In this document: piece by piece, positions 1-8,529 of the stretch | Numbering within the stretch: position 1 is the first letter of the stretch | How the letters are laid out: the number at the start of each line of letters is the position of its first letter | Assembly (NCBI GenBank): GCA_035524275.1 | Contig: DATKPC010000049.1 | Location: forward strand, 21,921 to 85,920 | Reading direction: 5' to 3' | DNA: 64,000 nt | Source: DATKPC01 sp035524275 | GTDB taxonomy: Bacteria > Pseudomonadota > Gammaproteobacteria > Burkholderiales > Burkholderiaceae_F | Position numbers and translations under genes: made by a program | Notes under the pieces: generated by a model | Told to the model about the DNA's origin: nothing | Database searches by the model: none | What the model saw: only the letters and a program-made list of their open reading frames with translations

Positions 1-1183
1 GGAGCGCAGCCAGCAGGTCGCCGGCGGCACGGCGAAGCCCGAGCGGCCACCGCGCCGTCCGCTCGCCAACATCATCGGCCCGACCGTGCTCGGATTCCGC
101 TGCCGCGACGACGTCGTCGAGGTCGACCGGATCCTGGAGCAGCTCGGCATCGACGTCAACGCGATCATCCCGCTGGGCGCGTCGGTCGACGACATCGGGC
201 GCCTGCCGGATGCCAGCTTCAATGTCTGCCTCTATCCGGAAGTATCGCGGCCGACGACGCTGTGGATGCAGCGCGCGTTCGGAATGCCCTTCACGCGGAC
301 CGTGCCGATCGGCCTCGGCGCGACGCGGGCGTTCATCGCGGAGGTCGCGCAACTGGCGGGCGTCGATGCGCGCCATGTGCTGGCACGCGAACAACCGGGC
401 GTCGCACGCCTGTCGGCGTCGCAGGCGCGTACGCCCTGGTATGCGCGCTCGGTCGATTCGACGTACCTGACCGGCAAGCGGGCGTTCATCTTCGGCGACG
501 CCACCCACGCGATCGCGGCCGCGCGCATCGCGACCGAAGAGATCGGCTTCAAGGTCGTCGGCCTGGGCACCTACTCGCGGGAATTCGCGCGCGAGGTGCG
601 CGAGGCGGCCGGCGCCCACGGCATCGACGCCCTCATCACCGACGACTACCTCGAGGTCGAGCAGGCGATCGCGGCGGCGACACCGGAGCTCGTGCTCGGC
701 ACGCAGATGGAGCGGCACGTCGCGAAGCGGCTCGGCATCCCCTGCGCCGTGATCTCCGCGCCGATGCACGTGCAGGACGTGCCGGCCCGCTACAGCCCGG
801 TGATGGGGTTCGAGGGCGCGAACGTGCTGTTCGACTCCTGGGTGCATCCGCTGATGATGGGCCTGGAGGAGCACCTGCTGCAGATGTTTCGCGGCGACTT
901 CGAATTCCACGACGAGGCGCGTGCCTCGCACCTGCCGGCGTCCGCAGGGCCGAATGCCGACGTGCCGCTCGCGGACATGCAGGCCGCCGCACCGGCTCCG
1001 GCGGCGACCGCCGTCGCGACCGCGCCGACCTGGTCCGCGGACGGCGAGCGCGAACTGCAGAAGATCCCGTTCTTCGTCCGGCCGAAGGCGCGGCGCAACA
1101 CCGAACGCTTCGCCGCGGAACGCGGCGTGACGTTGATCACGGTCGAGACCCTCTACGAGGCGAAGGCGCATTTCGCGCGCTGA
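1..1183 (+). CDS. bchB: Light-independent protochlorophyllide reductase subunit B (3' part)
   Basis: The gene is cut by the window start; reading from base 2 the frame is open to the stop at 1183, giving about 393 residues. It is the C-terminal three quarters of BchB, the NifK-like subunit that with BchN forms the catalytic component of dark protochlorophyllide reductase, fed electrons by BchL. Visible marks are the NIIGPT segment before residue 30, the SAPMHVQDVPARYSPVMGFE segment of the substrate pocket, and a C-terminal extension (QKIPFFVRPKARRNTE) typical of BchB after an Ala-rich linker. bchL follows 51 bp downstream, so the usual bchH between bchB and bchL is missing here; bchH lies at 33.7 kb. 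Confidence 0.95.
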   Translation, partial: ERSQQVAGGTAKPERPPRRPLANIIGPTVLGFRCRDDVVEVDRILEQLGIDVNAIIPLGASVDDIGRLPDASFNVCLYPEVSRPTTLWMQRAFGMPFTRTVPIGLGATRAFIAEVAQLAGVDARHVLAREQPGVARLSASQARTPWYARSVDSTYLTGKRAFIFGDATHAIAAARIATEEIGFKVVGLGTYSREFAREVREAAGAHGIDALITDDYLEVEQAIAAATPELVLGTQMERHVAKRLGIPCAVISAPMHVQDVPARYSPVMGFEGANVLFDSWVHPLMMGLEEHLLQMFRGDFEFHDEARASHLPASAGPNADVPLADMQAAAPAPAATAVATAPTWSADGERELQKIPFFVRPKARRNTERFAAERGVTLITVETLYEAKAHFAR

Positions 1184-1234
1184 CGACCGGCCCGAACGAT
1201 ACGTCCAGGAACGCGACACGATGAGGATCCGCCG

Positions 1235-2152
1235 ATGAACGAAACCAGCACGGTCCCGCTTCGGGAACTTCAGCGCAGCCTGCCGAAGCGCCCCGACGGC
1301 GAAGGCAGCCTGCAGGTGCAGTTGGATCCCTCGCTCACGATCGGGCAGGCGAAGGTATTCGCCGTCTACGGCAAGGGCGGCATCGGCAAGAGCACGACCT
1401 CCTCGAACCTGTCGGCTGCGTTCTCGAAGCTCGGCAAGCGCGTGCTGCAGATCGGCTGCGACCCGAAGCACGATTCGACGTTCACGTTGACGAAGTGCCT
1501 CGTGCCGACGGTGATCGACGTGCTCGAATCGGTCGACTTCCACACCGAGGAGCTGCGCCCGGAGGACTTCGTCTACGAGGGCTACGGCGGCGTCAAGTGC
1601 GTCGAGGCCGGCGGGCCGCCGGCCGGCACCGGGTGCGGCGGCTATGTCGTCGGCCAGACGGTGAAGCTGCTCAAGGAACACCACCTGCTGGACGACACCG
1701 ATGTCGTGATCTTCGACGTGCTCGGCGACGTCGTCTGCGGCGGCTTCGCCGCGCCGCTGCAGCACGCCGATCGCGCGCTGATCGTGACGGCCAACGACTT
1801 CGACTCGATCTTCGCGATGAACCGGATCGTCGGCGCGATTCTCGCGAAATCCAAGAACTACAAGGTCCGGATCGGCGGCGTCATTGCCAATCGCAGCGAC
1901 GACGTCGACCAGATCGATCGCTACAACGGCAGCGTCGGGCTGAAGACGATGGCCCGCTTCCCGGTGCTCGACGCGATCCGCAAGAGCCGACTGAAGAAGT
2001 CCACGATGTTCGAGATGGAGGACAGCCCCGAAGTGCGCGCGGTGCAGGAGGAGTACCTGCGCCTCGCCGACGGGCTCTGGCGCGGCACCGACCCCGTCTC
2101 GGTCGGGCCCCTGAAAGACCGCGAGATCTTCGACCTGCTCGGATTCGACTGA
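1235..2152 (+). CDS. bchL: Light-independent protochlorophyllide reductase ATP-binding protein BchL
   Basis: This 305-residue NifH-like ATPase passes electrons from ferredoxin through a bridging [4Fe-4S] cluster to BchNB, driven by ATP. The P-loop GKGGIGKSTTSSN lies near residue 46. The two cluster cysteines occur in GGPPAGTGCGG and in the FDVLGDVVCGGF segment, both intact. Length matches the family. The ATG has a GAGGA ribosome site about 6 bp upstream. The stop overlaps the bchM start by one base (TGATG), indicating coupled translation. Confidence 0.97.
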   Translation: MNETSTVPLRELQRSLPKRPDGEGSLQVQLDPSLTIGQAKVFAVYGKGGIGKSTTSSNLSAAFSKLGKRVLQIGCDPKHDSTFTLTKCLVPTVIDVLESVDFHTEELRPEDFVYEGYGGVKCVEAGGPPAGTGCGGYVVGQTVKLLKEHHLLDDTDVVIFDVLGDVVCGGFAAPLQHADRALIVTANDFDSIFAMNRIVGAILAKSKNYKVRIGGVIANRSDDVDQIDRYNGSVGLKTMARFPVLDAIRKSRLKKSTMFEMEDSPEVRAVQEEYLRLADGLWRGTDPVSVGPLKDREIFDLLGFD

Positions 2153-2865
2153 TGTCCGCGATCGCAAACCCCTCCTACCGCCAGCGCCGCGCGCAGGTCG
2201 AGTCGTACTTCGACCGCACCGCGGCGGATGCCTGGGCGCGCCTCACGAGCGAAGCGCCGGTGAGCGGCATACGCGCCACCGTGCGCGCCGGGCGCAACGA
2301 GATGCGCGCCTGCCTGCTCGACTGGCTACCGGCCGACCTCGCAGGACGCCGGATCCTGGACGCCGGTTGCGGCACCGGGCTCCTCGCGTTCGAGGCGGCG
2401 CGCCGCGGCGCCGAGGTGCTCGCCGTCGACCTGTCGCCGACGCTCGTCGAACTGGCGCGCCAGCGGCTGCCGCAGGACATCGACCCGGCGCGGATCCGCT
2501 TCGAGGTCGGCGACATGCACGACCCGGCCTGGGGTTCGTTCGACCACGTCGTCGCGATGGACTCGCTGATCCACTACCGAGCCAGCGACGCGACCCGGGT
2601 CCTGGAGGCGCTCGCGCCGCGCACGCGCGAGTCGATCGTCTTCACGTTCGCGCCGCGTACGCGGCTGCTCGCGACGATGCACGCGGTCGGCAAGCTCTTC
2701 CCGCGCGCCGACCGGTCGCCGGCGATCGAGCCGGTCGCGCCGCACGACCTCGTCGCGCGCCTGCGGCGCGCGCCCGGCCTGGTGAGCTGGACCACGGCCC
2801 GCACGCAGCGCGTCGCGCGCGGCTTCTACATCTCGCAGGCGCTGGAGCTGCGGCATGGCCATTGA
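2152..2865 (+). CDS. bchM: Magnesium-protoporphyrin IX O-methyltransferase
   Basis: A 237-residue class I SAM-dependent methyltransferase that methylates the 13-propionate of Mg-protoporphyrin IX, giving the substrate of the AcsF cyclase encoded 4 kb downstream. The SAM-binding motif LDAGCGTG is near residue 66, followed by the acidic VDLS strand end and the MDSLIHY motif-IV region. The start ATG overlaps the bchL stop; the 3' end overlaps lhaA by 11 bp. Position after bchL and before lhaA is the standard order in purple bacteria. Confidence 0.95.
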   Translation: MSAIANPSYRQRRAQVESYFDRTAADAWARLTSEAPVSGIRATVRAGRNEMRACLLDWLPADLAGRRILDAGCGTGLLAFEAARRGAEVLAVDLSPTLVELARQRLPQDIDPARIRFEVGDMHDPAWGSFDHVVAMDSLIHYRASDATRVLEALAPRTRESIVFTFAPRTRLLATMHAVGKLFPRADRSPAIEPVAPHDLVARLRRAPGLVSWTTARTQRVARGFYISQALELRHGH

Positions 2866-4312
2866 GCGGCCGGCCATGCGCGCGCTGGTCCGCGTCTGGA
2901 CGCGGATCGGTCCGCGCTTCCTGCCGTTCGCCGATGCGGCCAGCGCCGAGCTGCCGCTTGCACGCCTGTTGCGCCTGTCGCTCTTCCAGGTCTCGGTCGG
3001 GCTCGCCGCGGCCCTGCTGATCGGCACGCTGAACCGCGTGATGATCGTCGAGCTCGGCGTCGCCGCCTGGCTCGTCGCGCTGATGGTCGCGCTGCCGCTC
3101 GTCGCGGCGCCGTTTCGCGCGCTGATCGGCTTCCGCTCCGACGTCTACCGCTCGGTGCTCGGCTGGCGCCGGGTGCCGTTCATCTGGCTCGGCACGATGC
3201 TGCAGTTCGGCGGCCTCGCGATCATGCCCTTCGCGCTGATCCTGCTCTCGGGCGACGGCCGCGGGCCGGCGTGGGTCGGCCACGCCGGCGCGGCGCTGGC
3301 GTTCCTCCTGGTCGGCGCCGGCATGCAGACGACGCAGACAGCAGGACTCGCGCTGGCCGCCGATATCGCTCCCGCGGGTCGGCTGCCGCGGGTCGTCGCG
3401 TTGCTCTACGTGATGCTGCTCGTCGGGATGATCGGCGCCGGCGCCGTATTTGCCGTCTGCCTGATGGACTTCAGCGCCAAGCGGCTGATCCAGGTGGTGC
3501 AGGCCGCGGCGATCGCGACGATGGGCCTGAACATCGTCGCGCTATGGAAGCAGGAAGCCCGGCGCCCCGCCGCGGAGGGCGATCTGGCGCCGAGTGGCGG
3601 CTTTCGCGCCGCCTGGCGCGAATTCACGCAGCGCGACCGCTCGCGGCGCTTCCTCGTGGCCGTCAGCCTCGGCGCGCTCGGTTTCAGCATGCAGGACGTG
3701 ATCCTCGAACCCTATGGCGGCCAGGTCCTGCGCCTGCCGGTCGGCGTCACGACGGGCCTCACGGCCTTGCTGGCGATCGGCGCCTTTGCCGGGCTCGCGA
3801 CGTCCGCGCGCGCGCTGGCGCAGCGCGTCGAGCCGTGCCGCCTTGCAGGCTACGGCGCACTCGTCGGGGTCGCCGCGTTCGCGATCGTGATCTTCGCCGC
3901 GCCGCTCGCCTCGACGTGGCTGTTCGCCTGCGGCATCGCGCTGGTGGGCCTCGGCGGCGGCCTGTTCGGAATGGGAACGCTCGCCGCGGCGATGCAGATC
4001 GATTCGCGCGGCTTGAGCGGCATGACGCTGGGTGCGTGGGGCGCGGTCCAGGCCACGGCCGCCGGTGCCGGCATCGCGCTGGGCGGCGGGCTGCGCGACC
4101 TGTTCTCCGGGCTCGCGCACAGCGGCGCGCTCGGCATCGCGCTCGACGGCGCGGCGACCGGCTATGCGCTCGTGTACCTGCTGGAGATCGGCCTGCTCTT
4201 CGCGACGCTGGTCGCGATCGGGCCGCTCGCGCTGACGGCACCGGGCGCAGCGCGTGGCGCGGCCGTTCCGGCGGCGGGATTCGGACCGATGCCGGAAGCC
4301 GGCGCAGGCTAG
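2855..4312 (+). CDS. lhaA: LH1 assembly protein LhaA (PucC family)
   Basis: A 485-residue polytopic membrane protein of the PucC/BCH2 branch of the major facilitator fold, with about 12 hydrophobic segments. The family helps bacteriochlorophyll delivery to or assembly of LH1. The sequence shows the family marks LNRVMIVELGV near residue 60 and RVPFIWLGTMLQFGG near residue 105. The first ATG (2855) overlaps bchM; a second in-frame ATG at 2876 is an alternative start. The gene is directly followed by puhA, the usual arrangement. Confidence 0.92.
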   Translation: MAIERPAMRALVRVWTRIGPRFLPFADAASAELPLARLLRLSLFQVSVGLAAALLIGTLNRVMIVELGVAAWLVALMVALPLVAAPFRALIGFRSDVYRSVLGWRRVPFIWLGTMLQFGGLAIMPFALILLSGDGRGPAWVGHAGAALAFLLVGAGMQTTQTAGLALAADIAPAGRLPRVVALLYVMLLVGMIGAGAVFAVCLMDFSAKRLIQVVQAAAIATMGLNIVALWKQEARRPAAEGDLAPSGGFRAAWREFTQRDRSRRFLVAVSLGALGFSMQDVILEPYGGQVLRLPVGVTTGLTALLAIGAFAGLATSARALAQRVEPCRLAGYGALVGVAAFAIVIFAAPLASTWLFACGIALVGLGGGLFGMGTLAAAMQIDSRGLSGMTLGAWGAVQATAAGAGIALGGGLRDLFSGLAHSGALGIALDGAATGYALVYLLEIGLLFATLVAIGPLALTAPGAARGAAVPAAGFGPMPEAGAG

Positions 4313-4375
4313 CGCCGGGCGCGGACGGCGAAACAGGAATCGAGACAGGCAGGATTCATCGTTGGAGGAACCCTC

Positions 4376-5158
4376 ATGCAAGGCGCAAGCAGCTACTTCG
4401 ACGTGGCCCAGGTCGTGCTCTACGCGTTCTGGATCTTCTTCGCGCTTCTCGTCGTCTACCTGCTGAAGGAGAACAAGCGCGAAGGCTATCCGCTCGACTC
4501 GAGCCGTACGACGCGCTCCGGCGGTCGCGTGAAGGTCATCGGGTGGCCCGGCTTGCCGGCCCCCAAGACCTTCCTGCTGCCGCACGGCGGCACGGTCACG
4601 GTTCCGAACGGCAGTGCGGACCGGCGCCCGGTGGCCGCGGCCCCGATCGCGCCGTATCACGGCGCCCCGCTCGAGCCCACCGGCGCGAAACCGCTCCTCG
4701 ACTGCGTCGGGCCCGGTTCGTACGCCGAGCGCAGCGACACCGTCGACCTGACCTACGAAGGCGAACCGAAGATCGTGCCCATGCGCGTGGCGGCTGACTT
4801 TTCCGTGGCCCGCGGCTGGACGCCGGATCCGCGCGGCAAGCCCGTATTCGGTGCCGACGACGAACGCGCCGGCATCGTGCGCGACCTGTGGGTCGACCGT
4901 TCCGAATGCATCCTGCGCTACCTCGAGGTCGAGGTCCCGACCGGTGCCGACAGCCGCCGCGTGCTGCTGCCGGCGACGTTCGCCGTCGTCGACGCGAAGA
5001 AAGTGCAGGTCGAATCGATTCTCGCCGCGCAGTTCAGCGACGTTCCGGCGACGAAGTCGCCGGACCAGGTCACGCTGCTCGAGGAGGACAGGATCACCGC
5101 GTACTACGGCGCCGGAACGCTGTACGCCACGCGCGCGCGTCGGGAGCCGTTCCTGTGA
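4376..5158 (+). CDS. puhA: Photosynthetic reaction centre H subunit
   Basis: A 260-residue H subunit that caps the cytoplasmic face of the PufLM reaction centre and shapes proton delivery to QB. One transmembrane helix lies at about residues 12-32, followed by the cytoplasmic PRC-barrel domain with the RAGIVRDLWVDRSE segment. Length is that of the family. A strong GGAGG ribosome site stands 8 bp before the ATG. The stop overlaps the puhB GTG start (GTGA). Confidence 0.97.
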   Translation: MQGASSYFDVAQVVLYAFWIFFALLVVYLLKENKREGYPLDSSRTTRSGGRVKVIGWPGLPAPKTFLLPHGGTVTVPNGSADRRPVAAAPIAPYHGAPLEPTGAKPLLDCVGPGSYAERSDTVDLTYEGEPKIVPMRVAADFSVARGWTPDPRGKPVFGADDERAGIVRDLWVDRSECILRYLEVEVPTGADSRRVLLPATFAVVDAKKVQVESILAAQFSDVPATKSPDQVTLLEEDRITAYYGAGTLYATRARREPFL

Positions 5159-5790
5159 ACGCCGTCACCGCCACCCGGATCGCGGTGACGCGTACCGAAA
5201 CCGCGGCGGCCGGTGCCGCCGAGCGGATCCAGGGCGTCCGCGAAGACCTCCCGCCGGGAGAGCACGTCCTCTGGCAGGGCTCCCCGTCGTGGCAGTTCAT
5301 GGCACGTCACGTGTTCCACGTCCGCCAGGTCGCGATCTACTTCGTGGTGCTGGCCGCTGCGAGCGCCGCGATGGCAGCGGCCGAGGGCCAGTCACCCGTG
5401 GCCGCGTGCGCGACGCTCGTCGCGATGGGCGCTGCCGCCTGCGCGCTGCTCTCGCTGCTGGCGTGGCTTTCGGCGCGGACGACGATCTACGCGATCACGA
5501 CGCGGCGCGTCTTCATGAAGATCGGCATCGCGCTGCCCGGGTTCGTGAACCTGCCGCTGCACGACATCGAATCGGCCGCCGTCGCGACATACGGCGGAGG
5601 GCACGGCGACTTGCCGCTGCTGCTGGAGCCGCGCGCGCACATCGCCTACCTGCACCTGTGGCCGCATGCGAGGCCGTGGCACGTCAAGCGCCCGGAGCCG
5701 ATGCTGCGCGGCGTCGCCGATAGCCCTCGCGTCGCGGCCATCCTTGCCGCGGCGCTGAGGACGCGCGCCGCGGATGCCGCAGCGGGTTGA
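5155..5790 (+). CDS. puhB: Photosynthetic complex assembly protein PuhB
   Basis: A 211-residue membrane protein with two central hydrophobic segments and a PH-like C-terminal region. PuhB is known to assist reaction-centre assembly. Family marks are the GEHVLWQGSPSW motif in the N-terminal third and the TTRRVFMKIGIALP motif that follows the second membrane segment. GTG was chosen as start because it overlaps the puhA stop by 4 bp and no better start exists. It lies in the puhABC-acsF-puhE series. Confidence 0.92.
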   Translation: MNAVTATRIAVTRTETAAAGAAERIQGVREDLPPGEHVLWQGSPSWQFMARHVFHVRQVAIYFVVLAAASAAMAAAEGQSPVAACATLVAMGAAACALLSLLAWLSARTTIYAITTRRVFMKIGIALPGFVNLPLHDIESAAVATYGGGHGDLPLLLEPRAHIAYLHLWPHARPWHVKRPEPMLRGVADSPRVAAILAAALRTRAADAAAG

Positions 5791-5808
5791 AGAAAGGCAC
5801 GAGGCCGG

Positions 5809-6303
5809 ATGCACCCGCTCTTCTCCGAATTGCCGTTTCCGCGCACGCCGCTACGTGCGGCGATGGGGCTCGTCGTGGTCGCGATCCTCGCCGCCCTCGG
5901 CGCGCGACTCTTCGGGATTCCGACCGGCGGGCACGGCGACGACGCGGCGCCTGCGCGCCTCGAGCGCGACCTGCGGTTCGTCGACCGCGCCGCGGGAGGT
6001 ATCGACGTCCTCGACGCACGCTCCGGCCGCACGATCGATGTCCTTCAGCCCGGGCAGGACGGATTCATCCGCGCGACCGTTCGCGGCCTCGTGCGCGAAC
6101 GCAAGCGCCGCGGGCTCGGCGCGGAAGTCCCGTTCCACCTGGCGCTGCATGCCGACGGCCGGCTGACGCTGGAGGATCCGGCGACCGCGCGCTCGCTGGA
6201 GCTTGAAGCATTCGGACCTGCCAATTCCGGCGCCTTCGCGCGCCTCCTGGGCACGCCGCCGGCGGGAACGCTGACGCTGGCCGGCCCGACGACAACCCCC
6301 TGA
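5809..6303 (+). CDS. puhC: Photosynthetic complex assembly protein PuhC
   Basis: A 164-residue protein with one N-terminal membrane anchor (about residues 19-36) and a periplasmic beta-rich domain. PuhC supports reaction centre-LH1 assembly. The stretch around GFIRATVRGLVRERKRRG resembles the conserved core of the family. It sits 18 bp after puhB and 22 bp before acsF, in the standard order. Identity rests partly on this context, because PuhC is poorly conserved. Confidence 0.88.
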   Translation: MHPLFSELPFPRTPLRAAMGLVVVAILAALGARLFGIPTGGHGDDAAPARLERDLRFVDRAAGGIDVLDARSGRTIDVLQPGQDGFIRATVRGLVRERKRRGLGAEVPFHLALHADGRLTLEDPATARSLELEAFGPANSGAFARLLGTPPAGTLTLAGPTTTP

Positions 6304-6325
6304 ACCGGCAACGAGGAGAGGCCCG

Positions 6326-7390
6326 ATGGACGCGAGCGAATCGATCACCACCGCTGAGGACGCGTCGCGGCGCGCGCGCGCCAAGACGCTGCTCAGCCCG
6401 CGCTTCTACCGTACCGACTACGCGGCGATGGACCGGATCGATTTCGCTCCGCTGCGGCGCGAATGGGACGACATCCTTGCGGAGTTCGAGCGCGACAGCA
6501 ACCGCAGCCATTTCGAGCGCGACGAGGATTTCTCGGCCGAGGTGCGCGACATGCCGCCGGCGCTGAAGCAGGAGTTCCTCGACTTCCTCGTCAGTTCGCT
6601 GACGGCGGAATTCTCCGGGTGCGTCCTCTACAACGAGATCCGGCAGAAGGCGACGAATCCGGACGTTCGCGCGCTGATGGGCTACATGGCACGCGACGAA
6701 TCGCGTCACGCCGGCTTCATCAACCGCAGCCTGCGCGACTTCGGCCTGGGCGTCGACCTCGGGGCGCTGAAGAAGACGAAGCACTACACGTATTTCCGCC
6801 CGAAATTCATCTTCTACGCGACGTACCTGTCGGAAAAGATCGGCTACGCGCGGTATATCACCATCTTCCGCCACCTGGAGCGCCATCCGGAGCAGCGGTT
6901 CCATCCGATCTTCCGCTGGTTCGAATCGTGGTGCAACGACGAATTCCGCCACGGGGAAGCGTTCGCGCTGATCATGCGCAGCGACCCGAAGCTGCTTGGC
7001 GGGATCAACCGGCTCTGGATCCGCTTCTTCCTGCTCGCGGTGTTCGCGACGATGTACGTTCGCGACCACCTGCGCCCGGCGCTGCACGAGGCCTTCGGCT
7101 TCGATCCGACCGACTACGACCTGCGGGTGCTGCACATCACGTCGGAGATCAGCCGGCAGGTGTTCCCGCTGACGCTCGACATCGAGAATCCGGCGTTCCG
7201 TGCCGGACTCGACCGCCTGTTCCGGATCGCCGATCGCATCCGTGAGGAGAAAGCGAACGGCGGCCTGCTCGGGCGGATCCGCTGCGCCGGGCTGGCGCTG
7301 GCCGCCGTGGCGACGTTCACGCGCCTGTACCTGCTGCCGGTGCGCCCCAACGAGACGCCGGACCAGGTCCGCCTCGCGCCCGCCTGGTAG
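6326..7390 (+). CDS. acsF: Aerobic Mg-protoporphyrin IX monomethyl ester cyclase
   Basis: A 354-residue diiron oxygenase that forms the isocyclic ring E of bacteriochlorophyll with O2. Diiron ligand motifs are visible: E95 in SLTAEFSG, E104 in LYNEIR, the ARDESRHAG motif (E125, H128), and WCNDEFRHGEAF further on. A GAGGAGAGG ribosome site precedes the ATG. No bchE (the O2-independent cyclase) is in the window. The presence of acsF says that pigment can be made with oxygen present, at least under microoxic conditions. Confidence 0.97.
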   Translation: MDASESITTAEDASRRARAKTLLSPRFYRTDYAAMDRIDFAPLRREWDDILAEFERDSNRSHFERDEDFSAEVRDMPPALKQEFLDFLVSSLTAEFSGCVLYNEIRQKATNPDVRALMGYMARDESRHAGFINRSLRDFGLGVDLGALKKTKHYTYFRPKFIFYATYLSEKIGYARYITIFRHLERHPEQRFHPIFRWFESWCNDEFRHGEAFALIMRSDPKLLGGINRLWIRFFLLAVFATMYVRDHLRPALHEAFGFDPTDYDLRVLHITSEISRQVFPLTLDIENPAFRAGLDRLFRIADRIREEKANGGLLGRIRCAGLALAAVATFTRLYLLPVRPNETPDQVRLAPAW

Positions 7391-7442
7391 AGCGCGGCCG
7401 AGGGCAGCGCGCATTGCATCGACGAGGCGCCGGGCACGCCGC

Positions 7443-8270
7443 ATGAGCGAAGTGCTGCTGCCCGTCGCGTTTTCGCTCTTTGCCTGGTGGTTCGGCACCG
7501 GTATCGTCTTTCTTCTCGAGCCCGCGGCCCGACGCGGCGGCAAGCGCGCGATGGTCCTCGTCGGTGCCGCCGCCGCGGTCGCACTGACGGGCATCGGGCA
7601 CGCGAGCCGCATGGCCACGGCCGCCGGGGCCTACCTCGGATTCGCGTCCAGCGTTGCGCTCTGGGGGGCCATCGAGATCGGCTTCCTCTCGGGCCGGATC
7701 GTCGGGCCGCGGCGCCACCCCTGCCCGCCCGGCTGCCATGGGCCGCGCCACTTCCTTCACGCCGTCGAAGCGCTGCTGCACCATGAGATCGCGCTGCTGC
7801 TCGGCGGCGTGGCCGTTGCCGTGGCGAGCTGGGGCCACCCGAACCTCGCCGGCGCCTGGACGTTCGCGGTCCTCTGGACGATGCGCGCCAGCGCAAAGAT
7901 CAACCTGCACCTCGGCGTCCGCAATCCCGGCGAACACCTGCTGCCGCCGCAGCTCTCGCACCTGCGCTGCTACTTCGCGCGCCGCCCGATCAATCTGTTC
8001 TTTCCGTTCACGGTCAGCGCCGCGACCGCAGCCGCGGCCTTGATGGTCCAGGAAATCCTCATGCGACCACCCGACGCGATCCGCTGCGGCTTGCTGCTCG
8101 TCGTCACGCTGCTGGTCCTGGCCATCGTCGAGCACTGGCTCCTCGTCCTTCCGCTGCGCGCCGATGCCCTGTGGGCGTGGGCGATACGTCGCGCCCGGCC
8201 GCAGGGCGGCGCGGCGCACGCCGATGAGGCGGGGCCGGACGCGTCACGACGGGGGTTGCGGGTCTCGTAG
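7443..8270 (+). CDS. puhE: Putative photosynthetic complex assembly protein PuhE
   Basis: A 275-residue membrane protein with about seven hydrophobic segments, of the DUF3623/PuhE family found after puhC or acsF in proteobacterial photosynthesis clusters. The family mark ASAKINLHLGVRNPGE is present, followed by HLLPPQLSHLRCYF. The role is inferred from mutants of relatives: it modulates assembly and pigment levels. The last ~25 residues are low-complexity and poorly conserved. It is the last gene of the plus-strand operon; the puf operon converges from the other side. Confidence 0.88.
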   Translation: MSEVLLPVAFSLFAWWFGTGIVFLLEPAARRGGKRAMVLVGAAAAVALTGIGHASRMATAAGAYLGFASSVALWGAIEIGFLSGRIVGPRRHPCPPGCHGPRHFLHAVEALLHHEIALLLGGVAVAVASWGHPNLAGAWTFAVLWTMRASAKINLHLGVRNPGEHLLPPQLSHLRCYFARRPINLFFPFTVSAATAAAALMVQEILMRPPDAIRCGLLLVVTLLVLAIVEHWLLVLPLRADALWAWAIRRARPQGGAAHADEAGPDASRRGLRVS

Positions 8271-8331
8271 GCGGCGCCGGCCGGCTCTGCTTTGGGCGCC
8301 TTTCCCCGACCCCTCCCGCTCGCTCGAGCGG

Positions 8332-8379
8332 AAAAAAAAGCCCGCGCGAGCCGCGATAGTGCGAAGCGGCGCGCGCGGG
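8332..8379 (-). terminator. Rho-independent terminator of the puf operon
   Basis: A 14-bp stem (CCCGCGCGAGCCGC against GCGGCGCGCGCGGG, one mismatch) with an 11-base loop is followed, on the minus strand, by eight consecutive T. It lies about 150 bp after the pufC stop and 60 bp after the puhE stop. The T run is only on the minus side, so it fits the bchC-puf superoperon best; the hairpin may also hinder plus-strand read-through. Confidence 0.85.
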
Positions 8380-8529
8380 TGGCGACTCCGTTCTGGGCGG
8401 GCGGCCGGGGACTCGCCGTGTTCCACATGCCCCTTGTCCTGCCCGTCCGTCCCCCCGGGACGTTCGTCTTCTCCTCGTCCTTCGTCTCTCCTTGTCCTTC
8501 GCCGTTCCTGCTCCTGAAGCCTCTCGCGC